64,000 nt of DNA from Chthoniobacterales bacterium (GCA_014879575.1 JACSRU010000115.1:1-64000), one strand, 5' to 3'. Positions 23,770 to 33,622 are shown, counted from the first letter of the stretch. Made by a program: numbers and translations. The notes: a model not told the origin generated them from the sequence alone.

Positions 23770-25821
23770 TCAGGGAAGTGTCTTCAACGCCTCCAGCAGG
23801 ATTGCCTCGGTGAGAATTTCCGGGAGCACAATCGGCTCGTCCGCCCGCCCGCCGGGAAAGATCACATAAAAGGGAACCCCCACCCTCCCGAAATTTTTCA
23901 AGGCGGCGGTGATTTCGGGATTTGCGTTTGTCCAATCCGCTTTCATGGCGACGACATTTTTTTCGCGCAACATCCGTCCAACGGCGGGGGTGGCGATTGC
24001 CGTCCGCTCGTTGAATTTGCAGGTGATGCACCAGTCGGCGGTAAAATCGACAAAAACGGATTTTCCGGAAGCCTTGAGGGTGGCCAGTTCCTTGGTGGAA
24101 AAGGGAACCCAGGCAATGCCGCCGGACTTCGGACTTCCCTCGGAAGCAAATTTTTCCGAGAGAAACAACCAACCGCCCCCTCCGGCAAAAAGTGCCGCCA
24201 GAAAAAGGGCGACCGCCCGCGTCCGGGGTTTGGAGAGCGGCCCGCAGAAGCTGCCGTAGAGCCAGCAGGCGAGGGCAAGGCAGAGCAGAAAACTCAAAAA
24301 CCACACGACGGCATCCAGGCCGCGCTGGCCGCCCACAATACCCAGAATCCAAACCAGCGTGGCCATGAGCGGAAATCCCATGAGTTGCTTCAGGCGTTCC
24401 ATCCAGGCGCCGGGTCGTGGAAGGAACCGCATCCATCCCGGACGGGCCGTCAGCAGCAAATAGGGAAATCCCATACCGGTTGCCACAGCGGCAAACATTC
24501 CCAGAATAACGGGAGCGGATTGACTGAACGCAAAGCCAAGGGCGGTTCCAAGGAAGGGGGCGGTGCAGGGGGTTGCCAGCAGGGTCGCGAACACCCCCTG
24601 GAAAAATGATCCAGAGAGTCCGCTTTTCGAAGAGGCGGATTCCATCGCCGTGCTCGCTCTGCCGGGGAGGACAAGCTCGTAAACACCGAAGAGATTCAGG
24701 GCAAAAACAAACACCACCGAGCCAATCACCACATTGAACCAGGGGTTTTGAAATTGAAACGCCCAGGTGACCTCGCTTCCGCCGGATTTGAGGATCACAA
24801 TCAGAATGCCCAGGCCGAGAAACCAGAGGAAAATGCCCGCGACAAAAGCCAGTCCGTGCGCAAAAATCTTTCCGGGCGACTCCCCGGCCTGCTTGATAAA
24901 GCCGAAGATTTTCAGCGAGATGACCGGGAGAACACACGGCATGAGATTCAGAATCAGTCCTCCAAGGAAGCCGTAGAAAAGAGCGAGAAGGAGACCCTGT
25001 TTCGGCGTGGCGGAAGGGGTCTCGCTCTCCACGATCCAGGCCCGGGTTTCCGGCCCCTTGCTGACGGAGAGCACCCCGCGGAAGGGGCCCGCCATTTCCA
25101 TAGAAAATTGGTTGGACCCGCTGGCGATCGGATGCCCCGCCGCCAGATTGCCGGCAGGCAGGGGGAAAAGTTCGGCCTTGGCGTCGGCGGGAAGATGCGG
25201 AAGTTTCAGAGTCCAGCCCGTTTTGGTCTGCGTCCACCGGAGATCAAAGGGGGGTGCCTCGACGGAGGGGATGCGTGAACGAAATTCCGAAAAAATTGTT
25301 TCATTGGTCTGCGTGGCGGACGCCGCCACGGGAAGTTTCAGATCCAAATCGGCGGATCCCGGGATGCACATATACTTGCAGACAAGCCAGGAGGCCTTTG
25401 CGCGGAGGGAGATTTCCGAGCCGGTGGGAAGGTCCGCCGGCGGGATGATTGTTGTGATCAGAAGCACCCTGCCCCCGTAACCATACGTCCAGATTTCCCC
25501 TGGCTCGATCATCAGATGGGGAGCCGGCCACTGGATCGGGCTGGCTTCAAATCCGGCGGGAAGTGTCCAGGTAATCTCGGTGGGGAAACCGGCATCTCCG
25601 CTATATTCCCAGTAAGTATGCCAGTCCGGTGCCATCTCGAGCAAAAGCCCGACCTCGAACGGTTGCCCGGGAACCACTGCCGCCTGCGAAGAAATCAATT
25701 TTGGGGAAACCAAAACCTGTCCGTCAAGCACCTGGGCGTGTCCCGGCGTGGGATCCAAGACCAGACAGGCCGCAAAAAGGAAGCCCCAAAGAAAGTGTCG
25801 AGCAGAAGCGGAGATTTGCAT
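23770..25821 (-). CDS. dsbD: Thiol:disulfide interchange protein DsbD
   Basis: About 683 residues. After a signal peptide, an N-terminal periplasmic domain has the redox pair C148/C152 (VCKYMC). An eight-helix membrane domain carries the essential cysteines C296 (LMPCVLPVISLK) and C419 (LATPCTAPFLG), and a C-terminal thioredoxin domain has C598/C601 (ADWCITCK). It moves electrons from cytoplasmic thioredoxin to periplasmic thiol proteins. Two start codons are close, at 25827 and 25821. The second is chosen because AGGA lies 6 nt before it, though the same bases could be part of a -10 box. Confidence 0.95.
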   Translation of the reverse strand: MQISASARHFLWGFLFAACLVLDPTPGHAQVLDGQVLVSPKLISSQAAVVPGQPFEVGLLLEMAPDWHTYWEYSGDAGFPTEITWTLPAGFEASPIQWPAPHLMIEPGEIWTYGYGGRVLLITTIIPPADLPTGSEISLRAKASWLVCKYMCIPGSADLDLKLPVAASATQTNETIFSEFRSRIPSVEAPPFDLRWTQTKTGWTLKLPHLPADAKAELFPLPAGNLAAGHPIASGSNQFSMEMAGPFRGVLSVSKGPETRAWIVESETPSATPKQGLLLALFYGFLGGLILNLMPCVLPVISLKIFGFIKQAGESPGKIFAHGLAFVAGIFLWFLGLGILIVILKSGGSEVTWAFQFQNPWFNVVIGSVVFVFALNLFGVYELVLPGRASTAMESASSKSGLSGSFFQGVFATLLATPCTAPFLGTALGFAFSQSAPVILGMFAAVATGMGFPYLLLTARPGWMRFLPRPGAWMERLKQLMGFPLMATLVWILGIVGGQRGLDAVVWFLSFLLCLALACWLYGSFCGPLSKPRTRAVALFLAALFAGGGGWLFLSEKFASEGSPKSGGIAWVPFSTKELATLKASGKSVFVDFTADWCITCKFNERTAIATPAVGRMLREKNVVAMKADWTNANPEITAALKNFGRVGVPFYVIFPGGRADEPIVLPEILTEAILLEALKTLP

Positions 25822-25921
25822 GCCCATTCCTACCATCCGATAGGGCGTTCGGCAAATGGGGGCTTTCAGGTGACGACTCCCGTCGGAGGAAAAGCGCGCC
25901 AAAAAAAGGGTTTTCAGTCGC

Positions 25922-26710
25922 CTATTTTCCGTCGAGGAATTCCCGCCAGAAAAAAATCAGGGAGAGCGAGATGCCGATGAAGCCGATGAGTGTTCTCACC
26001 TGGCGTTGGCTGACTTTTTGCGCCAAGTGGGCGCCGAGAAAGTAGCCCAGTGTGGCGCCGAGGGTCATAATGATCGCCTGGGGCCAGATCACGAGACCGG
26101 CGAAAATGAAATAGCCGGCGGCGACCACATTGATCAGCGAAGAGAGCACGGTTTTGATCGCATTCATCTCATGGATGTGGTGGAGCCCGAGCAATCCCAT
26201 CGTGGCCAGCATGAGAATGCCAATTCCCGCGCCGAAGTATCCGCCATAGACGGCGACCCCAAACTGTAAAACGAGTGCCGAGAGTGTTCCGGCGGTCGGC
26301 GACGGACGTCCCACAGCAACCACCTCGATGCCCGCCAGTCGGCGAAAGACGTTGTTCAGCAAAAACAGGAGGGTCGCAAAGAGGATCAGGAAGGGAACCA
26401 ACTGATCAAAAAATCTCTCGCTGGTGCAGGTCAGCAACCATGCCCCCAGCAGGCCACCCAGAATGCTGACGGGTGCAAAGCTTTTCAGCCAGGGCTTTGC
26501 CGCCGACAGGTGGCGACGGTATCCGTAAAGACTGCCAAGGATTCCCACCAGGAGGGCCAGAGTGCTCGTGGCGTTGGCTTGGATGGAGGGCATGCCGAAT
26601 GCGAGCAGGGTTGGGAATGTGAGAATCGTCCCCCCGCCGGCCACGGCATTCATTCCTCCCGCCACGCAGGCGACAACGAAGAGGACCAGGAATTCTGTAG
26701 AGCCGGACAT
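25922..26710 (-). CDS. TSUP family (TauE/SafE) membrane transporter
   Basis: 262 residues with about eight hydrophobic helices. The N-terminal GGMNAVAGGGTILTFPTLL and the second-half repeat YGGYFGAGIGILMLATMGLL are the two family motifs. Members export sulfite, sulfoacetate or other small sulfonates and organic acids; the substrate here is unknown. ATG 26710 is chosen because 48 upstream codons are in the thiE gene and do not look like a membrane protein. It lies 5 bp after thiE. Confidence 0.88.
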   Translation of the reverse strand: MSGSTEFLVLFVVACVAGGMNAVAGGGTILTFPTLLAFGMPSIQANATSTLALLVGILGSLYGYRRHLSAAKPWLKSFAPVSILGGLLGAWLLTCTSERFFDQLVPFLILFATLLFLLNNVFRRLAGIEVVAVGRPSPTAGTLSALVLQFGVAVYGGYFGAGIGILMLATMGLLGLHHIHEMNAIKTVLSSLINVVAAGYFIFAGLVIWPQAIIMTLGATLGYFLGAHLAQKVSQRQVRTLIGFIGISLSLIFFWREFLDGK

Positions 26711-26715
26711 GGTTC

Positions 26716-27339
26716 TCAGTCGAGCAGGGTGAGACACTTCCGACAATAGCCCGCGATGTCGTCCGCCTGAAGAATTCCAGAAACAATCACCACCCGCCGG
26801 GCACCAGCGGCTCGGACGGTTGGGAGGTTTTCGAGTTTGATCCCACCAATACAAAAGACCGGGAGTCCGACCCGTTCCTGCACGACGGCGATTTCCTCCA
26901 GTCCGATCGGGAGGTAATCCGGCTTGGTCGGTGTCGAAAAGAGTGGTCCAAACCCGATGTAGTCCGGCTGCGAATTTGCAGAATCCATCGCCTGGGCGAG
27001 GCTGTGCGTGGAGAGTCCAATGAGTGCCCCCGACCCCGCCAGTTCGCGGGCCCGCGAAACCGCAAGATCCTCCTGTCCGACATGGGCGCCATCCGCTCCG
27101 GTGAGAGGAACAAGTTCCGGATGGTCATTCAGGAGGAAGGGAACCCCGTAGCGGCGGCAGAGGGGGACAAGCCGCTCGGCAAACGTCCGAATCTCGGTGG
27201 CGGCAAACATTTTTGCGCGGAGCTGGAGGATTTCCACCCCACCGTCCAACATCCGGAGCGCCGTGGTTTCCAAGTTTTCGACAGGCACATACCCGAGGTC
27301 CAGGATCCCATACAGTCGGCAGCGCGAAAGGTTTTTCAC
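26716..27339 (-). CDS. thiE: Thiamine phosphate synthase
   Basis: 207 residues. LQLRAK near residue 40, FLLNDHPEL, GAHVGQEDL, IGLSTHS, IGFGPLFSTPTKP and CIGGI are the TIM-barrel phosphate- and pyrophosphate-binding motifs of ThiE. It couples the pyrimidine and thiazole halves of thiamine. No TPP riboswitch is visible in the short upstream gap. The other thi genes are not nearby. Confidence 0.94.
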   Translation of the reverse strand: MKNLSRCRLYGILDLGYVPVENLETTALRMLDGGVEILQLRAKMFAATEIRTFAERLVPLCRRYGVPFLLNDHPELVPLTGADGAHVGQEDLAVSRARELAGSGALIGLSTHSLAQAMDSANSQPDYIGFGPLFSTPTKPDYLPIGLEEIAVVQERVGLPVFCIGGIKLENLPTVRAAGARRVVIVSGILQADDIAGYCRKCLTLLD

Positions 27340-27385
27340 GGGAGGAAATTAGCCGGAACCCCCTGCGGATGCAATAATGTCCGGG

Positions 27386-28105
27386 CTATTCCCTGGATTC
27401 GGAGCCCTGCGCGACATGCATGCCCACCAGGCGGGCGATTTGGACCATGAGGAGCACCTGTCCGAGCACCGCCACAAGAATCGCTGCGCTCCGCGCAACG
27501 GCGCTCGCCGGCAGGATGTCGCCGTATCCCACGGTCGTCAGTGTCACGAAACTGAAATACAACAGCGACCCCGGATCCTCGAGAAACGAGGCCCGTTGGG
27601 CGAGGGCGTCGGTCGCCATGTTGTTGATCAGAAAACTGCCGGGCACATAATACTCGATCAACACGAACCCCAGACCCGCCAGGACGCCGACGAGCAGATA
27701 GACGGAAACCGCGCCGCATAGGATGTCGCTTGTGATAATTTTCGCCTGGAAGACCGCGCGCACCACAATTCCCAGAACGTAGCTGAGAAAGAGGATTTGG
27801 ATAATGAGTTGGATCGGAATCCATGTGTGATGCGTCAGGACGCTGCCAAGGACGAGGACAATCAGGACAACTCCGCCGGCGAACATGTGCCGTGCGTGGT
27901 GGTGTGCCCGCTTCCAAAGGGTGAGCATCGAGGCCCCGATGACAAAGAGACTGAGCGGAGCGAGGGTCACCATGCCATAGAAATTGGGATTCCACTGCTT
28001 AAACAGGGAGGAACTCGGGGCGAGAACAAGCATGAGGAACAGTGCCACGAGGAGCACGCCGAAGGGATGACGACTCAGGGCACTCCAAAATCCTTGCTTG
28101 GTCAT
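27386..28105 (-). CDS. Two-pore-helix potassium channel
   Basis: 239 residues with about five to six hydrophobic helices. A selectivity filter TVGYGD (191-196) sits between the last two helices, SLLYFSFVTLT and SAAILVAVLGQVLLMVQ, which is the Ion_trans_2 layout. No RCK or nucleotide-binding domain follows. It probably passes K+ across the inner membrane. It is divergent from the UDP-sugar pyrophosphorylase, with 98 bp between the starts. Confidence 0.88.
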   Translation of the reverse strand: MTKQGFWSALSRHPFGVLLVALFLMLVLAPSSSLFKQWNPNFYGMVTLAPLSLFVIGASMLTLWKRAHHHARHMFAGGVVLIVLVLGSVLTHHTWIPIQLIIQILFLSYVLGIVVRAVFQAKIITSDILCGAVSVYLLVGVLAGLGFVLIEYYVPGSFLINNMATDALAQRASFLEDPGSLLYFSFVTLTTVGYGDILPASAVARSAAILVAVLGQVLLMVQIARLVGMHVAQGSESRE

Positions 28106-28164
28106 TCCGGCAATCTGCCACCGATCCGCCAGATTTGACCAGCCTGTTTCCCCTCAATCCCCGG

Positions 28165-28193
28165 TTGTCAAATTTGTCTTCGGAAAATACAAT
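28165..28193 (+). promoter_or_regulatory. Near-consensus promoter of the UDP-sugar pyrophosphorylase gene
   Basis: TTGTCA (28165-28170), a 17-bp spacer and TACAAT (28188-28193) match sigma-70 elements 5/6 each. The ATG is only 10 nt past the -10 box and lacks a Shine-Dalgarno sequence, so the transcript would have a leader of about 3-4 nt. Confidence 0.65.
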
Positions 28194-28203
28194 TCCCCCT
28201 GTC

Positions 28204-30057
28204 ATGTCGTCCGTCCTGTCATCCGCCGTCCTTCCCGAAGCCTACCTTGCGAACAAACACCTTTTTCCACCTGAAGAACGGGACCTTGCCGAACGTCTGA
28301 TCGCAGAAAACCAACGCCACCTATTTGAAAATTGGGGGGGACCGGGAGAGGGGGACGCAAAAAAACAGGCATTTTTGAAATCGCTCAGTGCCATCAACCG
28401 TTCCTATCCGGGCGGCCTGTTGGGCTACATTCGGAATGCGCGGGAGCTCCTGGCGGCGGCGGTGACGGGAAGCAATCCTTACGAGGGATACACGCCCGAA
28501 CAACCCGAGATTGCAGATCTCACTGGCTTCGGCGAGGAATATGCCCAGGCCGAGGAGGCGGGTCGGGCCGCCTTTGCGCAGACGGCGGTGGTTCTGGTTG
28601 CCGGGGGGCTTGGCGAGCGGCTGGGCTACAGCGGCATCAAGCTCGACATTCCGGTCGAGGTCACCCGGGGCACTTCCTACCTTGCCCACTATGCGGAATT
28701 CCTCCGCGCGGCATCCCAAACACTCGCGCGGCCCATCCCGCTGGTGATCATGACCAGCCAGGATACGCATGCGGGAACGGTCGCATCGCTGGCCGCGCAC
28801 AAAAACTTTGGACTCGAGGACGGCCAGATCACGATCCTTCGTCAGGAACTGGTTCCGGCACTGGATGGCGTTGATGCCCGCCTGGCACTTGAGGCACCCT
28901 GTGAGTTGATCCTAAAGCCCCACGGGCACGGCGACATTCACATGCTTCTGCACACGAGCGGCACGGCAAAAAAACTGGCGGCGGAGGGGATCCGTCATTT
29001 GCTCTTTATCCAGGATACCAACGGTCAGGTGTTCAACGCCGCGCTGGCCGCGATCGGGGTGTCCGAACTCCGGGGGTATGACTTCAATTCCATCGCCGTC
29101 CATCGCGTGCCCGGAGAAGCGGTGGGTGGGATCACGACGCTCGTGAAGCCGGGAGCACCCCGGCTCACGATCAATGTGGAATACAATCAACTCGACCCGC
29201 TCCTCCGTGCCACGGTGAGCCCGGAAGGCGATGTGCCCAATGAGAAGGGATTTTCCCGCTTTCCCGGAAACATCAACCTTCTCGTCATCCGCATGGATCC
29301 CTACCTGCGGCTGCTCGAGGCCTCCGGGGGAATCATCGCCGAATTCGTGAATCCCAAGTTCGCCGACGACTCCCGCACCACCTTCAAAAAACCCGCCCGC
29401 CTGGAGACCATGATGCAGGATTTGCCGAAGCTCTTTGTTTCCGGGGAAAAAGTCGGGGTCACCATTTTTGACCGGGCGTGGTGTTTTAGCCCCTGCAAAA
29501 ACAATCTGGGGGAAGCCGCCGGGAAAGCGGCAAGGAATTCGCCCCCGGAGAGTGCCTCCAGTGCGGAGAGCGATTTCTACCTTGCCGGACGCATGAAGGC
29601 ACGCTTCGCGGGCATGCAGGTCACCGATGCACCGGTTCGATTGATCCAGGGAATTCCATTTACACCCGGTCCAAGAATCCTCCTCCAGCCGTCGTTCGCG
29701 CTGACGCTGGCGGAGGTGAAGCAGAAGATCCGTGGCGGCGGCATCTCCGGAGCAGGCACGCTCATCCTCGACGGAGACATCGCGCTCGACAACGTCACAA
29801 TCCGCGACGGCGCCTCCCTTGTGATCACGGCGGTGCGTGGCGCGAAGGTGAGGGTCCGGGATCTGGAGATTTCCGGAGATCCGGGATATCAGTTGGAGGA
29901 ACTCACTTCCGAAGAGATGGCGTCGAAGAGTCAACCCGAGTATCTCCGGATCCGGGGATACCGGATCGTGGATCCCGGCGTGAAAAAAATCGAGATTCTG
30001 GAGTCCGGGCTTTGGGAGGTTGACAAGGCCGGCGCGCGAAAAATCCTTCCCGGTTGA
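28204..30057 (+). CDS. UDP-sugar pyrophosphorylase (eukaryote-like USP family)
   Basis: 617 residues. The nucleotide-binding loop AGGLGERLGYSGIKLDIP (133-150), with the catalytic K146, closely resembles the plant and protist UDP-sugar pyrophosphorylases rather than bacterial GalU. Further motifs are PHGHGDIHMLLH, FIQDTNGQVFN and VEYNQLDPLLR. The length also fits that family (about 600 residues), with a C-terminal left-handed helix-like tail (about 520-617). It would turn UTP and sugar-1-phosphates into UDP-sugars with broad specificity, feeding glycosyltransferases such as those at 53-55.5 kb (inference). It starts at ATG 28204, directly after a strong promoter. Confidence 0.88.
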   Translation: MSSVLSSAVLPEAYLANKHLFPPEERDLAERLIAENQRHLFENWGGPGEGDAKKQAFLKSLSAINRSYPGGLLGYIRNARELLAAAVTGSNPYEGYTPEQPEIADLTGFGEEYAQAEEAGRAAFAQTAVVLVAGGLGERLGYSGIKLDIPVEVTRGTSYLAHYAEFLRAASQTLARPIPLVIMTSQDTHAGTVASLAAHKNFGLEDGQITILRQELVPALDGVDARLALEAPCELILKPHGHGDIHMLLHTSGTAKKLAAEGIRHLLFIQDTNGQVFNAALAAIGVSELRGYDFNSIAVHRVPGEAVGGITTLVKPGAPRLTINVEYNQLDPLLRATVSPEGDVPNEKGFSRFPGNINLLVIRMDPYLRLLEASGGIIAEFVNPKFADDSRTTFKKPARLETMMQDLPKLFVSGEKVGVTIFDRAWCFSPCKNNLGEAAGKAARNSPPESASSAESDFYLAGRMKARFAGMQVTDAPVRLIQGIPFTPGPRILLQPSFALTLAEVKQKIRGGGISGAGTLILDGDIALDNVTIRDGASLVITAVRGAKVRVRDLEISGDPGYQLEELTSEEMASKSQPEYLRIRGYRIVDPGVKKIEILESGLWEVDKAGARKILPG

Positions 30058-30087
30058 ATCGCGGGATCGTTTGACCGCGCGGGCACT

Positions 30088-32517
30088 TTACGCGTAAGTC
30101 CCGCGCGTGACGCCGATTTGATTCCGGGCCTTGAGATCCTTCCAGAGCGTGGTGCCATCAATCTTCCCGGCGAGCAGTTCCTGGTAGCTGCGGAGAATCC
30201 TGGTGACCTCGGCGGGGGATTCTTCGAGGAGTTCGACGCGATAATGCCGAAGCCCGGCCGCAAGAAAGTCCCGAAAGAATCCGGCACCCGACTGCGGCAC
30301 GGCATGGAAGAGGGTGTTCCTGCATCCCACATCCGCGCGCAGCGGATGTTCCATCCCCACGCGATCCCGCAGGTGAACGCGATGGTCATCGCACGGACGG
30401 CCGCAATTTGTGTGGTCCGTGCCGTCGGACAAAAATGCCGCAAACACACAATGCTCCATGTGAAACATCGGCATGTGATGGTGGATCGTGAGGTCGAACC
30501 ATTCCGGAGGAGCCTGTTTGAGCAACTCCAGGATTTGCGAGGCATTCAGATCATGTGAAAGCGTCATTCTCTCGATGCCGAATTTCCGGAAGACGGAAGC
30601 GGTCAGAGGGTTCGTGACATTCAGGGAAAAATCCCCGATCCGGCGCAGGGGGCTTCCGGAAAAATAGGAAAGGCCGCCGACATTGCGGATGAGAACCCCA
30701 TCGGGTGCGGCATTTTCGATGAGTTTGAAAAAGCCCTCCTCGCCCGCTTTTTGAATGCGGGGCGTGGCGAGAAAAATTTCGGTGCCGGGCTGCGATCGGG
30801 CGAGCAAGACCGCCTCCTTGTAGCGCCGGATATCCTCGAAGTCGGCTGCCACGGTCGCGATCCCGCATTCCAGGGCGGCGGACAGCTGTTCCAGGGAGCG
30901 GCAGAGAACCGTGAGGCTTGGCTTTCCCGCCTCGGAATTTCCCGCCTTTTGACAGGCCTCCTGCAAAAGCGTTTCGAGCGGGATGCGGGGGGCACGGGCG
31001 TGGTTGGTGAGCCGGAGAACCAATTCCCGACGGAGCCGGTTGATTTCCGCAAGGGGGAGAATCACGTCCCCCACAAGTTCGTTTCGCACAGTGCCCAAAA
31101 CAAACGGCGTGCCCCCAAGTTTGCCGAGTTGGGCGCGGAGCGACTCCCCGGTCAGGGGACGTGTCCGGGCCGGCGCGAGGGCGGCCGATGACGACAGGGA
31201 AATGCCCCGGCATTCCAAAACCAGCGACGACCCCGCCCGCCCATGGACGACAAAATCCAGCGACGGCAGATCGGCCCGATGACCGACGATTTTTCCGGAA
31301 AATGTTTTTCGAAGTTCGCGATTCAGGGCCGGATCATCGGTCTTCCAGACCCGGGTGCCCGGAGGGATCGCCGGGAAGTCCAACTTTCCGTGTTCAAAGA
31401 AAAGTTGGTTGCCCCGGATTTCAAAGATCCGTCCGCCCTGTTCCTGTTCGGTGTCGCCCCCCGTATCGAAAACCACGCCATCGCCGGGTTTGAGGGGAAC
31501 CGCCGGTTCGGGAATTTCCACATGATCCCGCGCCGTGACGGAAACCCTCCCGACATAGGCGCCCCGCTTTTTTCCGAACCGCGCCCCGACGAGTTTCTGG
31601 TGGTTGACCCCATGAATCCATCCGCTGAAAAGCCCCCGGGAAAACGTCATTTCGAGCCGGTAGCGATCTTCGCGCGTGGGTCCCGGACTCCGCCCCACCA
31701 GTGCCGCGTCAATGGCCTTGCGATAAACCGCCGTGACGGCCGCTACGTATTCGGGCGCCTTCAGGCGGCCTTCGATTTTGAAACTCGTGACCCCCCGCGC
31801 AATCAAGTCGGGGATATCCTGGACGGCGGCAAGATCCTGGGGGGAGAGAAGGTATTTCCGATCGCCGAGATCCCGCGGCTCGCCCTCCACAATCAGCTCA
31901 TACGGCAGGCGGCAGGCCTGCGCGCATTCCCCGCGGTTTGCGCTCCGCCGTCCCAGCGCCTCGCTGGTCAGGCACTGACCGGAATACGCCACACAGAGGG
32001 CGCCATGCACAAAGACTTCCAATGGGAGAATCGGTGGAAATTTTTCGAGTTCCCGCAGCGACAACTCCCGGGCCAGCACGACCTGGCGGATGCCAAGCGA
32101 CTCGGCAAATCGGACGCCTTCCGGCGAGGTGATCGTCATTTGCGTGGAGGCATGGACGCGCAGCTCCGGGAACATCGCGCGCGCGATCGCGGCCAGTCCG
32201 ACATCCTGAATGATCACCGCATCCACCCCGGTGGAGTCGAGCAACTGGAGCTCGGCGACCGCCTCGGGGAGCTCCTCCGTAAAAATCAGAACATTCAGCG
32301 CGACATACGCCTTGACCCCGTGGCTGTGAAGAAACGCAACGACCTCCGGCAATTCCTCATTGCGAAAATTGTCCGCCCGCATGCGGGCGTTGAACCGCGG
32401 GAGGCCGAAATAAACGGCGTCCGCCCCATTTGCGACCGCCGCCCGCAGGCAATCCCAATCCCCGGCAGGCGCAAGCAATTCCACAGGCATGTCGGAAAAA
32501 TCAGTTCCTGATTTCAT
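30088..32517 (-). CDS. U32 family peptidase-like protein (RlhA/PrtC type)
   Basis: 809 residues. The first half is a U32 TIM-barrel domain: VELLAPAGDWDCLRAAV at the N-terminus, DAVYFGLPRFNAR, and the cysteine segment GQCLTSEALGRRSANRGECA. A later copy-like region (about 560-800) includes SLNVTNPLTASVF and LSHDLNASQIL. U32 members include the rRNA and tRNA hydroxylation proteins RlhA and TrhP, and also PrtC-type enzymes; true protease activity is doubtful. Cysteines in TDHTNCGRPCDDH could bind an iron-sulfur cluster. It follows the AraC gene by 58 bp on the same strand. Confidence 0.88.
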   Translation of the reverse strand: MKSGTDFSDMPVELLAPAGDWDCLRAAVANGADAVYFGLPRFNARMRADNFRNEELPEVVAFLHSHGVKAYVALNVLIFTEELPEAVAELQLLDSTGVDAVIIQDVGLAAIARAMFPELRVHASTQMTITSPEGVRFAESLGIRQVVLARELSLRELEKFPPILPLEVFVHGALCVAYSGQCLTSEALGRRSANRGECAQACRLPYELIVEGEPRDLGDRKYLLSPQDLAAVQDIPDLIARGVTSFKIEGRLKAPEYVAAVTAVYRKAIDAALVGRSPGPTREDRYRLEMTFSRGLFSGWIHGVNHQKLVGARFGKKRGAYVGRVSVTARDHVEIPEPAVPLKPGDGVVFDTGGDTEQEQGGRIFEIRGNQLFFEHGKLDFPAIPPGTRVWKTDDPALNRELRKTFSGKIVGHRADLPSLDFVVHGRAGSSLVLECRGISLSSSAALAPARTRPLTGESLRAQLGKLGGTPFVLGTVRNELVGDVILPLAEINRLRRELVLRLTNHARAPRIPLETLLQEACQKAGNSEAGKPSLTVLCRSLEQLSAALECGIATVAADFEDIRRYKEAVLLARSQPGTEIFLATPRIQKAGEEGFFKLIENAAPDGVLIRNVGGLSYFSGSPLRRIGDFSLNVTNPLTASVFRKFGIERMTLSHDLNASQILELLKQAPPEWFDLTIHHHMPMFHMEHCVFAAFLSDGTDHTNCGRPCDDHRVHLRDRVGMEHPLRADVGCRNTLFHAVPQSGAGFFRDFLAAGLRHYRVELLEESPAEVTRILRSYQELLAGKIDGTTLWKDLKARNQIGVTRGTYA

Positions 32518-32575
32518 GGGTGTCCGCAGGGCGGTGTTTTGGGCATGTTGCTTTATAAAACCTCTCCGTTTTCCC

Positions 32576-33565
32576 TCAACATTTTACATTTGTTGAGGGA
32601 TAAGTCCGGGATTTCCTGCTCAACGCTTCCCGCGGGACGCCCGGGGTTTCCAGGATCGTTCCGTTGAACGATTGTAATTCCGTACGGAGTCGGCCGCGAT
32701 ACGCGGACGGGGCCATGCCCGTACAGGCGCGAAAGGTTCGGCTGAAAAACGACAGCGAGTGGAACCCGCAGCGTTCCGCGATTTCGGTGAGGGACAGGGA
32801 CGGCGTCGAAAGCAATGTCTTGGCGTGGCCGACACGCGCCTCGCGCACGTGGGCAAAGACGCTGCGCCCCGTCCGGTGCTTGAAAATGCGGGCGAGATGT
32901 TCCTCGCCTTTGCCGACATGCCAGGCAATCTCTCCGAGGGTCAGGTCGCTTGCGAAATGTTTGACAATGTATTCGCGCGCGGCGTTCACGAGGGGTTCGG
33001 AACGCGGCAGTGCGGTCGTTCGCCTGACTTCGGGCGCGCGCCCGATCTTTCTTGCCAGCAGGACGATCATTTCCGTGCAAATCGCGCGCACGCGGTGCCG
33101 ATGCCCGGGAGCCTGCGCCTCGGCTTCGGCCCGGAACTCCCCGATCAGCGCGTGCATGCGGGAGTCAATCCCGCCCCGCACCTGCCGCACCTGCGAAAAG
33201 TGATGCAGGATAAAATCCGACAAGTCTCTTTCCGGGGCGTGTGCGCGATGCCGCCGACACCCGGCAAGATGGCCCTCGTCCAGGAACATCCGGAAGACCT
33301 GAAGGGAAACCGCCTTGCGCGCGCCGGGATTGATGTACCAGTGCCGGTCCACAACCGGAGCCACCAACACGTCTCCGGCCCCCAGCGTCTGACGCCCCTC
33401 CAGGCCCTCAATCTCGTGCTCGATGGCTCCCTCCAGAACAAAGAGAATTTTGAAATGGTGACGGCTCAGGCGCACGGTGCCTTTCTTGGGAATGACAAAG
33501 ACGCCTTCGTCCACCATCTCGAACGGACTGCCGAGTCCGTCCACCGCGCGCATCGAGTAGGCCAT
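32576..33565 (-). CDS. AraC-family transcriptional regulator
   Basis: 329 residues. An N-terminal cupin-like sensing domain (about 20-110; LFVLEGAIEHEIEG, TLGAGDVLVAP) is followed by two AraC helix-turn-helix units in about 205-305, with DLTLGEIAWHVGKGEEHLARIFK and SLTEIAERCGFHSLSFFSRTF. It probably responds to a sugar or aromatic ligand. It is divergent from the RraA-like gene, and two direct GGTCAA repeats sit in the 169-bp gap, so it likely controls the catabolic cluster to its right and itself (inference). Confidence 0.88.
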   Translation of the reverse strand: MAYSMRAVDGLGSPFEMVDEGVFVIPKKGTVRLSRHHFKILFVLEGAIEHEIEGLEGRQTLGAGDVLVAPVVDRHWYINPGARKAVSLQVFRMFLDEGHLAGCRRHRAHAPERDLSDFILHHFSQVRQVRGGIDSRMHALIGEFRAEAEAQAPGHRHRVRAICTEMIVLLARKIGRAPEVRRTTALPRSEPLVNAAREYIVKHFASDLTLGEIAWHVGKGEEHLARIFKHRTGRSVFAHVREARVGHAKTLLSTPSLSLTEIAERCGFHSLSFFSRTFRACTGMAPSAYRGRLRTELQSFNGTILETPGVPREALSRKSRTYPSTNVKC

Positions 33566-33596
33566 GCCACCGCAGGAAAGCGGATTTCGTTCAAAA

Positions 33597-33622
33597 GGTC
33601 AAAATAATGAAAATTTGGTCAA
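33597..33622. promoter_or_regulatory. Candidate AraC operator: direct GGTCAA repeats
   Basis: GGTCAA occurs at 33597-33602 and 33617-33622, 20 bp apart start to start, about two helical turns. Direct half-sites on one helix face are typical of AraC-family operators. They lie 32 bp before the AraC start codon and about 110 bp before the RraA-like gene. Confidence 0.45.

Noticed and set aside
27340-27385. TPP riboswitch near thiE
   Set aside because: The upstream gap is too short and lacks the conserved TPP core.
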